Shown here: piece by piece, positions 5,632 to 11,902 of the stretch
Numbering within the stretch: position 1 is the first letter of the stretch
How the letters are laid out: every line of letters begins with the position of its first letter
Source of the DNA: Candidatus Nomurabacteria bacterium RIFCSPHIGHO2_02_FULL_38_15
Lineage (GTDB): Bacteria > Patescibacteriota > Minisyncoccia > Phycocordibacterales > UBA9973
Reading direction: 5' to 3'
NCBI GenBank assembly: GCA_001785575.1
Contig: MFUC01000001.1
Location: 1-12,384 of the forward strand
Length of the DNA: 12,384 nucleotides
Program-made: the position numbers and the translations under genes
Notes under the pieces: model-generated
The model's database searches: none
What the model was told of the DNA's origin: nothing
What the model saw: the letters and a program-made list of their open reading frames with translations, nothing else

Positions 5632-6159
5632 ATGAATACAGTTATGTCTCCAGTTAATATAGAGTCTCGCCGAGGTCTTGATTTCAAGGCCGGTGACACC
5701 GTGCGTGTTAAAAGTAAAATTATTGAAAAAGGCAAAACTAGGTTGCAGGCTTTTGAGGGCTTGGTTTTAGCTCGCAAGCACGGTACCACGGCTAGTGCTA
5801 CATTTACTGTACGCAAAGTTTCAAACGGTGTTGGAGTGGAACGTATTTTCCCTTTATACTCACCAAATATTGATGCTATTGAAACTTTGAAAAAGGGTCA
5901 AACTCGTCGCGCTAAACTTTACTTTATTCGTGACAAGGCCGTCAAAGAGGTAGCCCGCCGATTACGCAGCGTAGTTGTGCAATTACAGCGTGCTGAAAAA
6001 GGCGTTGTCGCTGATGTTGTAGAGGCTGTTGAAGAGAATGTTGACGAGGCCATCGCTGATGTTGAAAATGCTGTTGATGAAGTTATTGATACTGTTGATG
6101 AAAAAGTAGAAGATATGGCCGAAGAGGTTGCAGAGGAAACTACCGAAGAAGTTAAGTAA
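5632..6159 (+). CDS. rplS: 50S ribosomal protein L19 with acidic tail
   Basis: A 175-residue protein whose first ~112 residues are ribosomal protein L19, a large-subunit protein at the interface with the small subunit. Recognisable stretches are FKAGDTVRVKSKIIEKGKTR, QAFEGLVLARKHG, SATFTVRKVSNGVGVERIFP and RRAKLYFIRDKAVKE. From about residue 122 there is a C-terminal extension of about 54 residues made almost only of V, A, D, E and few others, predicted as a strongly acidic helix absent from the ~115-residue family norm. ATG 5632 is preferred over TTG 5596 because the promoter lies between them. The extension is in frame with good composition and ends at a hairpin, so it is not a simple readthrough artefact. 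Confidence 0.95.
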   Translation: MNTVMSPVNIESRRGLDFKAGDTVRVKSKIIEKGKTRLQAFEGLVLARKHGTTASATFTVRKVSNGVGVERIFPLYSPNIDAIETLKKGQTRRAKLYFIRDKAVKEVARRLRSVVVQLQRAEKGVVADVVEAVEENVDEAIADVENAVDEVIDTVDEKVEDMAEEVAEETTEEVK

Positions 6160-6177
6160 ACTTTATACAAAAGCAAA

Positions 6178-6206
6178 AAATCCCAGCGCCTAAGGCACTG
6201 GGATTT
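6178..6206. terminator. Hairpin after L19 gene
   Basis: AAATCCCAG (6178-6186) pairs with CTGGGATTT (6198-6206), with an inner GCC/GGC pair around a TAA loop. The U-tract is short on the plus strand (TTT) and longer on the minus strand (T6), so it is probably bidirectional or weak for L19. Its right arm overlaps the -35 of the HIT gene. Confidence 0.6.
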
Positions 6207-6234
6207 GAACGTAAGGTGTAAAAAATGTTAGAAT
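6205..6234 (+). promoter_or_regulatory. Promoter of HIT gene
   Basis: TTGAAC (6205-6210), 18 bases, extended -10 TGT-TAGAAT (6229-6234), then 6 bases to ATG 6241. Predicted leaderless start. No Shine-Dalgarno is present. Confidence 0.6.
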
Positions 6235-6240
6235 ATTTAT

Positions 6241-6738
6241 ATGGCAATATATGATGCAAAAACAAAAGAAAATAAGTGTATTTTTTGTGAAATAGTTACT
6301 GGGACAATTCCCGCACAAATCTTTTGGGGTGATGATGACTTTATAGCCTTTCTTTCAATTGATCCAAATACGGAGGGCTTTACATGTGTAATTCCAAAAC
6401 AACATTACAGAAGTGATGTTTTAAAAATGCCAGATGAAATTTTGCAAAAGTTTATTCTTGCTTCAAAAAAAGTTGCAAACATTTTAGAAAGTTACTTTTC
6501 AGATGTTGGACGGGTTGGTTTAATAATGGAAGGCACAGGCATAGATCACGCGCATATTAAGCTTGTCCCAATGCATGGAACTGAAAATTTAAAAGATGGC
6601 AAGTGGGAACAATTTTTAAGTGAAAAAGAAATTTGGTTTGATAAATATGAGGGTTGGATTTGTTCCTCTGGTGGCCCAATGGCCAATAACGAAGATCTGA
6701 AAAATTTAGCCACCGCAATAAAAGATAGCCAAAACTAA
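6241..6738 (+). CDS. HIT-family nucleotide hydrolase/transferase
   Basis: A 165-residue HIT (histidine triad) protein, probably acting on dinucleoside polyphosphates or nucleoside phosphoramidates. The N-terminus has C13-x-x-C16 (CIFCEI), typical of zinc-binding HIT proteins, and the fold continues through IPKQHY with H55. The triad motif is H103-A-H105-I-K107-L, so the third His of the canonical HxHxH is Lys while the central catalytic His is kept. MHG with H112 follows. Residues about 120-165 are a hydrophilic extension with no clear motif. It is a single gene with its own promoter, and a 10-bp hairpin and tRNA-Leu follow. Confidence 0.88.
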   Translation: MAIYDAKTKENKCIFCEIVTGTIPAQIFWGDDDFIAFLSIDPNTEGFTCVIPKQHYRSDVLKMPDEILQKFILASKKVANILESYFSDVGRVGLIMEGTGIDHAHIKLVPMHGTENLKDGKWEQFLSEKEIWFDKYEGWICSSGGPMANNEDLKNLATAIKDSQN

Positions 6739-6740
6739 GC

Positions 6741-6763
6741 TCCGCTAGGCAAGGCCTAGCGGA
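6741..6763. terminator. 10-bp hairpin between HIT gene and tRNA-Leu
   Basis: TCCGCTAGGC (6741-6750), loop AAG, GCCTAGCGGA (6754-6763). It starts 2 bases after the stop. The right side is A-rich, not T-rich, so it is not a canonical terminator for the plus strand; it may be a processing or stabilising hairpin between the mRNA and the tRNA. Confidence 0.5.
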
Positions 6764-6768
6764 AAAAT

Positions 6769-6850
6769 GCTCAGGTGGGGAAATTGGTAGACCCATTACC
6801 TTGAGGTGGTAACGTCGCAAGACATGCTGGTTCAAGTCCAGTCCTGAGCA
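6769..6850 (+). tRNA. tRNA-Leu (anticodon GAG)
   Basis: Acceptor GCTCAGG (6769-6775) pairs with CCTGAGC (6843-6849), discriminator A6850. Anticodon stem TTACC/GGTAA with the 7-base loop TTGAGGT gives anticodon GAG. A class II variable arm (GTC-GCAA-GAC) is present, and the T-arm is GCTGG-TTCAAGT-CCAGT. The 3' end continues CAA, so CCA is not encoded and must be added by a nucleotidyltransferase. It follows the HIT gene by 30 bases without an obvious promoter of its own. Confidence 0.95.
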
Positions 6851-6898
6851 CAAAAATTCGTGTAATTCGTTGTGACTATTCGCAATTAGTGTCGAGTT

Positions 6899-6907
6899 TG
6901 ATATACT
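6899..6907 (+). promoter_or_regulatory. Extended -10 promoter of helicase gene
   Basis: TGA-TATACT (-10 at 6902-6907) followed by 7 bases and ATG 6915. No -35 at the usual spacing and no Shine-Dalgarno; predicted leaderless. Confidence 0.55.
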
Positions 6908-6914
6908 TTGACCT

Positions 6915-8594
6915 ATGACACAGGCTGAAGCTTTAAATATTTTAAAAACCGGGGCTAGTGTTTTTTTAACTGGCGAGCCAGGCGCAGGTAAAACACACAC
7001 GATAAATGAATACGTTAGTTATTTGCGGGCGCATAATATCGAGCCCGCTATTACGGCCTCGACTGGCATTGCTGCGACGCATATTGGTGGAATGACGATT
7101 CATTCGTGGAGTGGTGTGGGTATAAAAAATATTTTAACGCCATATGATATAGATAAAATTGCGACGACTGAGTATGTTGTCAGGCGGATTTCGCGCACTA
7201 AAGTTTTAATTATTGATGAGGTTTCAATGCTGGGGCCTGGCATGCTAGACATGGTCAGCGCCGTGTGTAGCGAAATTAAACAAAACCCCCAGCCTTTTGG
7301 TGGCATGCAGGTTATATTTGTTGGGGACTTTTTCCAACTGCCGCCAGTTAAAGAAACAGTTTTTGCCTACAGTTCGCCGGCCTGGGCCAGGGTTTTACCA
7401 ATTGTATGTTATTTGCACGAGCAACACCGCCAAGATGATCACGTTTTTTTGAATATTCTTTCAGCTATCAGGCGTAATGAATTTAACGAAGACCACTTTA
7501 AACACATAGAAGGGCGAAAGTTTACCAAAGAGGCTGTAACGGGGCATTACCCTAAACTTTTTTCGCGCAATATAAATGTTGATTTGGTTAATACTGAAAT
7601 GCTAAACAAAATCAATGCTGATACACAAACTTTTACCATGACATCATCGGGTAATAATACACTTGTGGCAAATCTAACAAAAAGCTGTTTGTCGCCTGAA
7701 TTACTTTGTTTAAAAGTTGGCGCGCATGTAATGTGTACAAAAAATAACTCAAAAGAAGGTTATGTAAATGGCACGCTTGGCGTTGTAACTGGTTTTACAA
7801 GCGACAGTAAATACCCCATAATCAAAACAAATAATAATAAAAATATTGTTATTGAACCTATGGATTGGATTATTGAGGAGAACAACAAAATCAAGGCCCA
7901 AATTTCGCAAGTTCCACTGCGGTTGGCGTGGGCTATAACGGTGCATAAAAGTCAGGGTATGAGTATGGACAAGGCAGTTATGGACTTAACCGACGTGTTT
8001 GAATACGGTCAGGGCTATGTGGCACTGTCGCGTGTACGTAATTTAGAGGGTTTGTATTTGTTGGGTTACAACGCCCGGGCCTTTGAGGTGCACCCTGAGG
8101 TTTTACAAAAAGATGCCGAGTTTCGTACACTTTCTGACATGGCTCAAACTAAATTTGAAAATTTAGGAATAGATGAAACGAATAAAATGCACAAAAATTT
8201 TATCATAGCCTCGGGGGGTAACATTGTGGCTGATAATGAAAAAGTAAAAAATAGAAATATAAAAAAAGAAAATAATAAAAATAAACTGGCCACAGCCACT
8301 GTTACTTTAAATTTATGGAACGAAGGTATGGATGTGCACGAAATTGCCAAAGCTCGCAAACTAACTCCGCAAACTATTTGGGGACATATTGAGGATTTGG
8401 TTTTGGATGGCAAAATAACTCACCCAGCACTGGGCCGGCTTATGACTGACAAGATAAAAAAGATTTTGCCCAAAATTTCCGAGGCTTTTAAAAAGCTGAA
8501 CACTGATAAATTAACGCCAATTCACGAGCATTTCAAGGGCGAGTACACCTATGACGAAATCCGCATTGTGCGCATATTGTTGCCTCGTAATTAG
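6915..8594 (+). CDS. PIF1-like helicase with C-terminal HTH
   Basis: A 559-residue superfamily 1B DNA helicase of the PIF1/RecD2-like group, an ATP-driven 5'-3' translocase. Walker A is GEPGAGKT (20-27), Walker B is IIDEVSML (99-106), and the PIF1 motif III is GDFFQLPPV (137-145). The QHR motif region is HEQHRQDD (168-175). UvrD_C_2-type motifs HKSQGMSMDKAV (344-355) and YVALSRVRNLEGL (368-380) complete the motor. After a polar, lysine/asparagine-rich linker (about 435-458), residues 459-503 resemble the HTH_40 DNA-binding domain (EGMDVHEIAKARKLTPQTI) seen in RecQ- and PIF1-type bacterial proteins. It likely works in replication or repair of structured DNA. The VKOR gene begins 24 bases downstream with its own -10. 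Confidence 0.92.
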   Translation: MTQAEALNILKTGASVFLTGEPGAGKTHTINEYVSYLRAHNIEPAITASTGIAATHIGGMTIHSWSGVGIKNILTPYDIDKIATTEYVVRRISRTKVLIIDEVSMLGPGMLDMVSAVCSEIKQNPQPFGGMQVIFVGDFFQLPPVKETVFAYSSPAWARVLPIVCYLHEQHRQDDHVFLNILSAIRRNEFNEDHFKHIEGRKFTKEAVTGHYPKLFSRNINVDLVNTEMLNKINADTQTFTMTSSGNNTLVANLTKSCLSPELLCLKVGAHVMCTKNNSKEGYVNGTLGVVTGFTSDSKYPIIKTNNNKNIVIEPMDWIIEENNKIKAQISQVPLRLAWAITVHKSQGMSMDKAVMDLTDVFEYGQGYVALSRVRNLEGLYLLGYNARAFEVHPEVLQKDAEFRTLSDMAQTKFENLGIDETNKMHKNFIIASGGNIVADNEKVKNRNIKKENNKNKLATATVTLNLWNEGMDVHEIAKARKLTPQTIWGHIEDLVLDGKITHPALGRLMTDKIKKILPKISEAFKKLNTDKLTPIHEHFKGEYTYDEIRIVRILLPRN

Positions 8595-8603
8595 TGCTGC
8601 GTT

Positions 8604-8612
8604 TGCTATAAT
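8604..8612 (+). promoter_or_regulatory. Extended -10 promoter of second VKOR gene
   Basis: TGC-TATAAT (-10 at 8607-8612) ends 6 bases before ATG 8619, the same TGCTATAAT as in front of the DsbA-like gene. It lies in the 24-base gap after the helicase stop. Confidence 0.65.
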
Positions 8613-8618
8613 ATAAAA

Positions 8619-9056
8619 ATGCAAATATATATTTTGGCCACACTTTCATTTTTAGGGCTTTTGGTATCGGCCAAATTGTGGCGCGAGCACGGCATGCGGC
8701 GGCCAATGTTTTGCCCCAAGGAATTTAGGGGTGGGTGTGATGTGGTTAAGCACAGTCGCTACGCTTGGTTTGCCGGCATGTCCACGGCCATGTTGGGTAG
8801 TTTGTACTATTTAGTATTTTTGGTCGTGTTAGCCTTGCCGTATATTTTGCCACTTGGGCAAACTCTAAGTATTTTATCGTACCCTGAAACAGTCATGTTG
8901 TTTTTAATTTTATACCCATTGTTTGGTTTTATTTTTTCTTTACGACTATTGTCGGTGCAAATTTTAAAGCTCAAGGCTTTGTGTTTTTGGTGCCTATTAC
9001 AAAGCCTGATTGCGACAGGCATGTTTTTTTATTCGTACAGCATTTTATTTAATTAA
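8619..9056 (+). CDS. Second VKOR-family protein
   Basis: A 145-residue membrane protein of the VKOR family, paralogous to the one at 1194-1664. It has a hydrophobic N-terminal segment, the loop cysteines C32 and C40 (FCPKEFRGGC), a GSLYYLVF stretch matching the GSIYYLTL of the first copy, and the redox pair C122-F-W-C125 near the last membrane segment. Four to five membrane segments are expected. The loop cysteines are more widely spaced than in the first copy, and no thioredoxin-fold partner is adjacent. It may serve the same DsbA or an unlinked one. It ends 4 bases before the cobalamin adenosyltransferase start. Confidence 0.85.
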   Translation: MQIYILATLSFLGLLVSAKLWREHGMRRPMFCPKEFRGGCDVVKHSRYAWFAGMSTAMLGSLYYLVFLVVLALPYILPLGQTLSILSYPETVMLFLILYPLFGFIFSLRLLSVQILKLKALCFWCLLQSLIATGMFFYSYSILFN

Positions 9057-9060
9057 CTTT

Positions 9061-9636
9061 ATGTTATATACAGGCAAGGGCGATGGGGGCACAACTAAAT
9101 TATTCAATACTCCAGTAGGCGAAAGGCTTTCTAAAAGCGCCAATATTTTTGAGGCCCTGGGTACAATAGATGAATTAAATTCGTTTTTAGGTATTGTTAA
9201 AGTGCTTTGCACTCAAACCGGGTATGCGGTAAATGCACAATCTTTTGAAAGCATTATACATAATGTGCAAGAGAATTTATTTATTATCCAGGCTGAGCTG
9301 GCCGGTTCGGCCATGAGTATTACTGAAAGTACTATACACGAAGTTGAAGGTCTAATTACAAATATTGAAACTAATTTACCACCTATTAAAACTTTTTTTA
9401 TTTCGGGTGGCACATTATTGGGTGCACATTTTGACACAGCTCGCACAATTGCCCGTCGGGCCGAAAGGCGAGTAGTCGCCGTGCATGAAGCTGGCTCGCA
9501 AGGACAGTCCTTGCGAAAAAACAAAGTTAGCGAACAAACATTAAAATATCTAAACCGCTTGTCCAGCCTGTTCTACGCTCTGGCTCGTTATTCAAACCAT
9601 CTAGTCGGCATTGACGAAAAACCCCCAAGCTACTAA
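9061..9636 (+). CDS. PduO-type cob(I)alamin adenosyltransferase
   Basis: A 191-residue ATP:corrinoid adenosyltransferase that moves the 5'-deoxyadenosyl group of ATP to cob(I)alamin. The N-terminal ATP-binding motif is YTGKGDGGTTKL (3-14), and the ALGTIDELNSFLG segment (32-44) matches the family. ARTIARRAERR (127-137) and YLNRLSSLFYALAR (163-176) are the C-terminal signatures. I chose ATG 9061 because the family starts just before the TGKGD motif, and an in-frame ATG at 9010 would only add residues overlapping the VKOR gene. The 4-base gap to VKOR suggests coupled translation. No B12-dependent enzyme or other B12 gene is visible nearby, so the user of adenosylcobalamin is unknown. Confidence 0.92.
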   Translation: MLYTGKGDGGTTKLFNTPVGERLSKSANIFEALGTIDELNSFLGIVKVLCTQTGYAVNAQSFESIIHNVQENLFIIQAELAGSAMSITESTIHEVEGLITNIETNLPPIKTFFISGGTLLGAHFDTARTIARRAERRVVAVHEAGSQGQSLRKNKVSEQTLKYLNRLSSLFYALARYSNHLVGIDEKPPSY

Positions 9637-9639
9637 TTA

Positions 9640-9660
9640 CTTGGGAGCTAAGCTCCCAAG
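9640..9660. terminator. Perfect hairpin, first of two related copies
   Basis: CTTGGGAGCT (9640-9649), one base, AGCTCCCAAG (9651-9660). It lies 3 bases after the adenosyltransferase stop and next to the GC-rich terminator of the converging ABC gene. A near copy (ACTTGGGAGC...TTCCAAGT) lies at 11831-11852, also beyond a minus-strand terminator. Confidence 0.55.
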
Positions 9661-9665
9661 GAAAA

Positions 9666-9692
9666 TAAAAAAGCCCCGCCGAAGGCGGGGCT
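9666..9692 (-). terminator. Intrinsic terminator of ABC transporter gene
   Basis: On the minus strand AGCCCCGCC, loop TTC, GGCGGGGCT and then TTTTTTATTTTC: a strong rho-independent terminator 21 bases after the transporter stop. Confidence 0.88.
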
Positions 9693-9713
9693 GGAGTTAA
9701 AAAATTAAATAAA

Positions 9714-11513
9714 CTAATTTTGCAATATCACAGGACTGGTTTGTAATTGCCACATTTTGGCATAACTTTCAGATTTACCTAGAAGTTCGGCATGTGGTGC
9801 ATTGTGCACAACTTGTCCATTTTCAATTAGTAATACTTCGTCAAGCACTGCAACAGTAGCTAATCGGTGAGCAATAACCAACATTGTTTTACCAACAAAA
9901 TGTTTGGTTATTGATTTTTGAATCAAGCTTTCAGTTTCAGCATCTAGCGAGCTTGTTGGCTCGTCCATTATTATAATGGGCGCGTCCTTCAATATCGCAA
10001 CTGCAATGGCTACGCGTTGAGCCTCGCCACCTGATAATTTAACTCCGCGTTCACCAACATATGTGTCAAAACCATTTGGGAATTTGTCCCAAATAAAATG
10101 ACAACCGGCCTTTTCGCAAGCTAACCTTACCTCTGCATCAGTCGCATTGTTTTTACCGAGTTTTAAAATGTCGATAATTTTGCGACTGGGGAAGGTTGGT
10201 GATTGTGGCACATAACTGATCAATGAACGTAGGTCCGCCTTTGGCATACCATTAATATTGGCACCGCCAATTAAAATGTTACCGCTTTCGTGTTGACTTT
10301 GTCGTAGTAAAATTTTAAACAACGTTGATTTGCCAGCACCTGATTGACCAACGACACCATAATGTCGGCCGGCCTGGAAGTCAAAGCAAAAGTTTTCTAA
10401 AACTTTTCTTGCCCCACTGTCATACGAAAAACTGACCTTCTCAAAGCTAATTACATGGTTTGGTATGAATTTTAAACTATCATTTAAGCTAGGCTTTAAA
10501 ACTTCCTCACCACAATCGGTTTTATCGTCCAGTATTACAGCCATTTCGTATGCATCAGTAAAGCCTGTGCGTACGTGCTTTAGGGATTGACCTAATTGGT
10601 ACATGTTATTTGCAAGTGAAATAATGTATACCTGCATCATAGCTAGGGTACCAATCGTTTCAACCTTATCCATAACCTTGTGCATCAGGGTATACATAAC
10701 TACAATTTCAAGCACGGCAACCAGTATTCCTTGCACAGCCCACTGAAAGTTTACTAAAAACCAAGCTCGCCTTTTGTACGCCCGCTCTTCGCCTGAAACT
10801 TTTTTGAAGTTTTCAAACTCAGCATGTTCTCGCGAAAATGAACGCAAATATAAAAGCGATGTTAAAATGTCACTAAACACGCCATTTGTTTTTGAGTCTT
10901 TCTCGGAGCTTTCTACGTCGGCCCTTAAACTGAACTTTAACAATATTATTGTCACTAAGACAAATACTGTAACCCAAATTAAAAATATTAATCCGACATC
11001 AGGCATGATAACAAAGGTATAAATCAGAATATAAATTACCAAGATTGCTGTACGCGATAAGGTAAAAACGCCATGATCTATAACTTTCTCTGATTCGTTA
11101 GCAAAACGACCAGACTTGGACACTAAGCTGCCAATAAAATGATTGGCAAAGAATTTTGAATCCTTCATCATCAATCCATGTAGCGCAGTATCACGTAGGT
11201 TTTTAATAATATTTGATTCTGAGATTATGATATTTAAATCGCCTAAACGACTTAATATCCATGACAGGGCAAAGCATCCAATGATATAGTAAAAACTTTT
11301 CATTGGGTCAAGGCCTTGGTTAATTTGGTCAAAAACTTGCTTCCAAAACATTGGCTTGAGCATTTGATCAAAGTAGGCTGACAAATTGTAAAATACAAGT
11401 GTCAGGGTTAGCATCAGGGCGTTCTTCTTGAACGCCTCCTTCCAGTTACGCCATACGGTCGTAAATACAGCCGGCCTGACCTGGTCGGGCGGCTGTGGTT
11501 TTTTAGTTTTCAT
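9714..11513 (-). CDS. ABC exporter half-transporter (fused TM and ATPase)
   Basis: A 599-residue type I ABC exporter-like protein with membrane and ATPase domains fused; it would act as a dimer. The N-terminus (about 30-310) has about six hydrophobic segments, at roughly 33-50, 73-90, 150-170, 172-192, 258-278 and 286-304. The ATPase domain has Walker A GQSGAGKST (389-397), Q-loop Q437, signature LSGGE (493-497), Walker B IIIMDEP (513-519), D-loop SSLD and H-loop H549 (IAHRLA); all catalytic elements are intact. The substrate (drug, lipid or peptide) cannot be told. It is a single gene, convergent with the adenosyltransferase, with a terminator at 9666-9692. Its upstream region has no clear promoter; TACATT at 11528-11533 is the best weak candidate. 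Confidence 0.93.
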   Translation of the reverse strand: MKTKKPQPPDQVRPAVFTTVWRNWKEAFKKNALMLTLTLVFYNLSAYFDQMLKPMFWKQVFDQINQGLDPMKSFYYIIGCFALSWILSRLGDLNIIISESNIIKNLRDTALHGLMMKDSKFFANHFIGSLVSKSGRFANESEKVIDHGVFTLSRTAILVIYILIYTFVIMPDVGLIFLIWVTVFVLVTIILLKFSLRADVESSEKDSKTNGVFSDILTSLLYLRSFSREHAEFENFKKVSGEERAYKRRAWFLVNFQWAVQGILVAVLEIVVMYTLMHKVMDKVETIGTLAMMQVYIISLANNMYQLGQSLKHVRTGFTDAYEMAVILDDKTDCGEEVLKPSLNDSLKFIPNHVISFEKVSFSYDSGARKVLENFCFDFQAGRHYGVVGQSGAGKSTLFKILLRQSQHESGNILIGGANINGMPKADLRSLISYVPQSPTFPSRKIIDILKLGKNNATDAEVRLACEKAGCHFIWDKFPNGFDTYVGERGVKLSGGEAQRVAIAVAILKDAPIIIMDEPTSSLDAETESLIQKSITKHFVGKTMLVIAHRLATVAVLDEVLLIENGQVVHNAPHAELLGKSESYAKMWQLQTSPVILQN

Positions 11514-11577
11514 ATTATTTTATTTTTAATGTACTTTTAGGGAATATTTAAAGTAAAATACCCCAATATAAACAAAT

Positions 11578-11594
11578 GCCCGATTATGTCGGGC
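11578..11594 (-). terminator. Probable terminator of small membrane-protein gene
   Basis: GCCCGA and TCGGGC form a 6-bp stem with a 5-base loop; on the minus strand ATTTGTTT follows. It lies about 33 bases after the stop of the 11627-11768 reading frame and upstream of the ABC gene. The T-tract is imperfect. Confidence 0.5.
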
Positions 11595-11626
11595 TGAAAT
11601 TTCTTAAATTTTACTTATTTAAAAGT

Positions 11627-11768
11627 TTAAAATAGTTTAAGAAGTCGTAAGCCAAACACAATCGTTATATAGATTGTTAGAAGAAATAGCACCCCAAAAG
11701 GCGACTGACATAAATGCAAGTCGAGTATTTTGATGCGTATATTTATTTGTGTTTTGCTTATTTGACAT
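11627..11768 (-). pseudogene. Frameshifted small single-TM protein gene
   Basis: ATG at 11768-11766 opens a frame for MSNKQNTNKYTHQNTR followed by LAFMSVAF. At the run CCCCAAAA (11692-11699, plus strand) the hydrophobic sequence continues only in the +1 frame, as GVLFLLTIYITIVFG and LRLLKLF, stopping at 11627-11629. Joined, this gives a 46-residue protein with a polar N-terminus, one membrane helix and a basic end. Without a shift the frame ends at 11637 after 43 residues and loses the helix. A strong promoter lies 9 bases before the ATG and a hairpin follows the stop. Possible causes are a homopolymer sequencing error, a real frameshift mutation, or +1 slippage at TTT-T. The family is unknown. 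Confidence 0.5.
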
Positions 11769-11777
11769 AAGACCGTA

Positions 11778-11805
11778 AGCTTAGCATGTATTTAAAATAT
11801 GTCAA
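11778..11805 (-). promoter_or_regulatory. Consensus promoter of small membrane-protein gene
   Basis: On the minus strand TTGACA (11805-11800), 16 bases, then extended -10 TGC-TAAGCT (11783-11778), 9 bases before ATG 11768. The -35 is perfect. It is the best evidence that the short frame downstream is a gene. Confidence 0.65.
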
Positions 11806-11830
11806 GCAAAAATATGTTAGTTGTACACGT

Positions 11831-11852
11831 ACTTGGGAGCTTATCTTCCAAG
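11831..11852. repeat. Second copy of the CTTGGGAG hairpin
   Basis: ACTTGGGAGC and the near-complement TTCCAAGT form an imperfect hairpin around TTATC. It shares ACTTGGGAGCT and the following A-run with 9640-9660. In both places it lies directly beyond the terminator of a minus-strand gene. Confidence 0.55.
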
Positions 11853-11853
11853 T

Positions 11854-11876
11854 AAAAAAGGGCCATTGGGCCCTTT
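11854..11876 (-). terminator. Intrinsic terminator of 57-residue protein gene
   Basis: On the minus strand AAAGGGC pairs with GCCCTTT around a 6-base loop, and the T-run extends to T6 at 11859-11854. It begins 26 bases after the stop at 11903. Confidence 0.7.
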
Positions 11877-11902
11877 GAAATTTTGTTGTGTTTTTGACTG
11901 GC

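Noticed and set aside
5919..6176. Minus-strand Ser/Thr-rich frame opposite the L19 tail
   Set aside because: Low-complexity shadow of the Asp/Glu/Val-rich coding sequence on the plus strand.
9010..9060. Earlier ATG for the cobalamin adenosyltransferase
   Set aside because: It would overlap the VKOR gene by 47 bases and add residues before the conserved TGKGDGGTT motif that family members lack.
515..9636. One long plus-strand operon from dsbA to the adenosyltransferase
   Set aside because: Clear terminators at 2339-2359 and 5556-5585 and separate promoters before most genes break it into short units.
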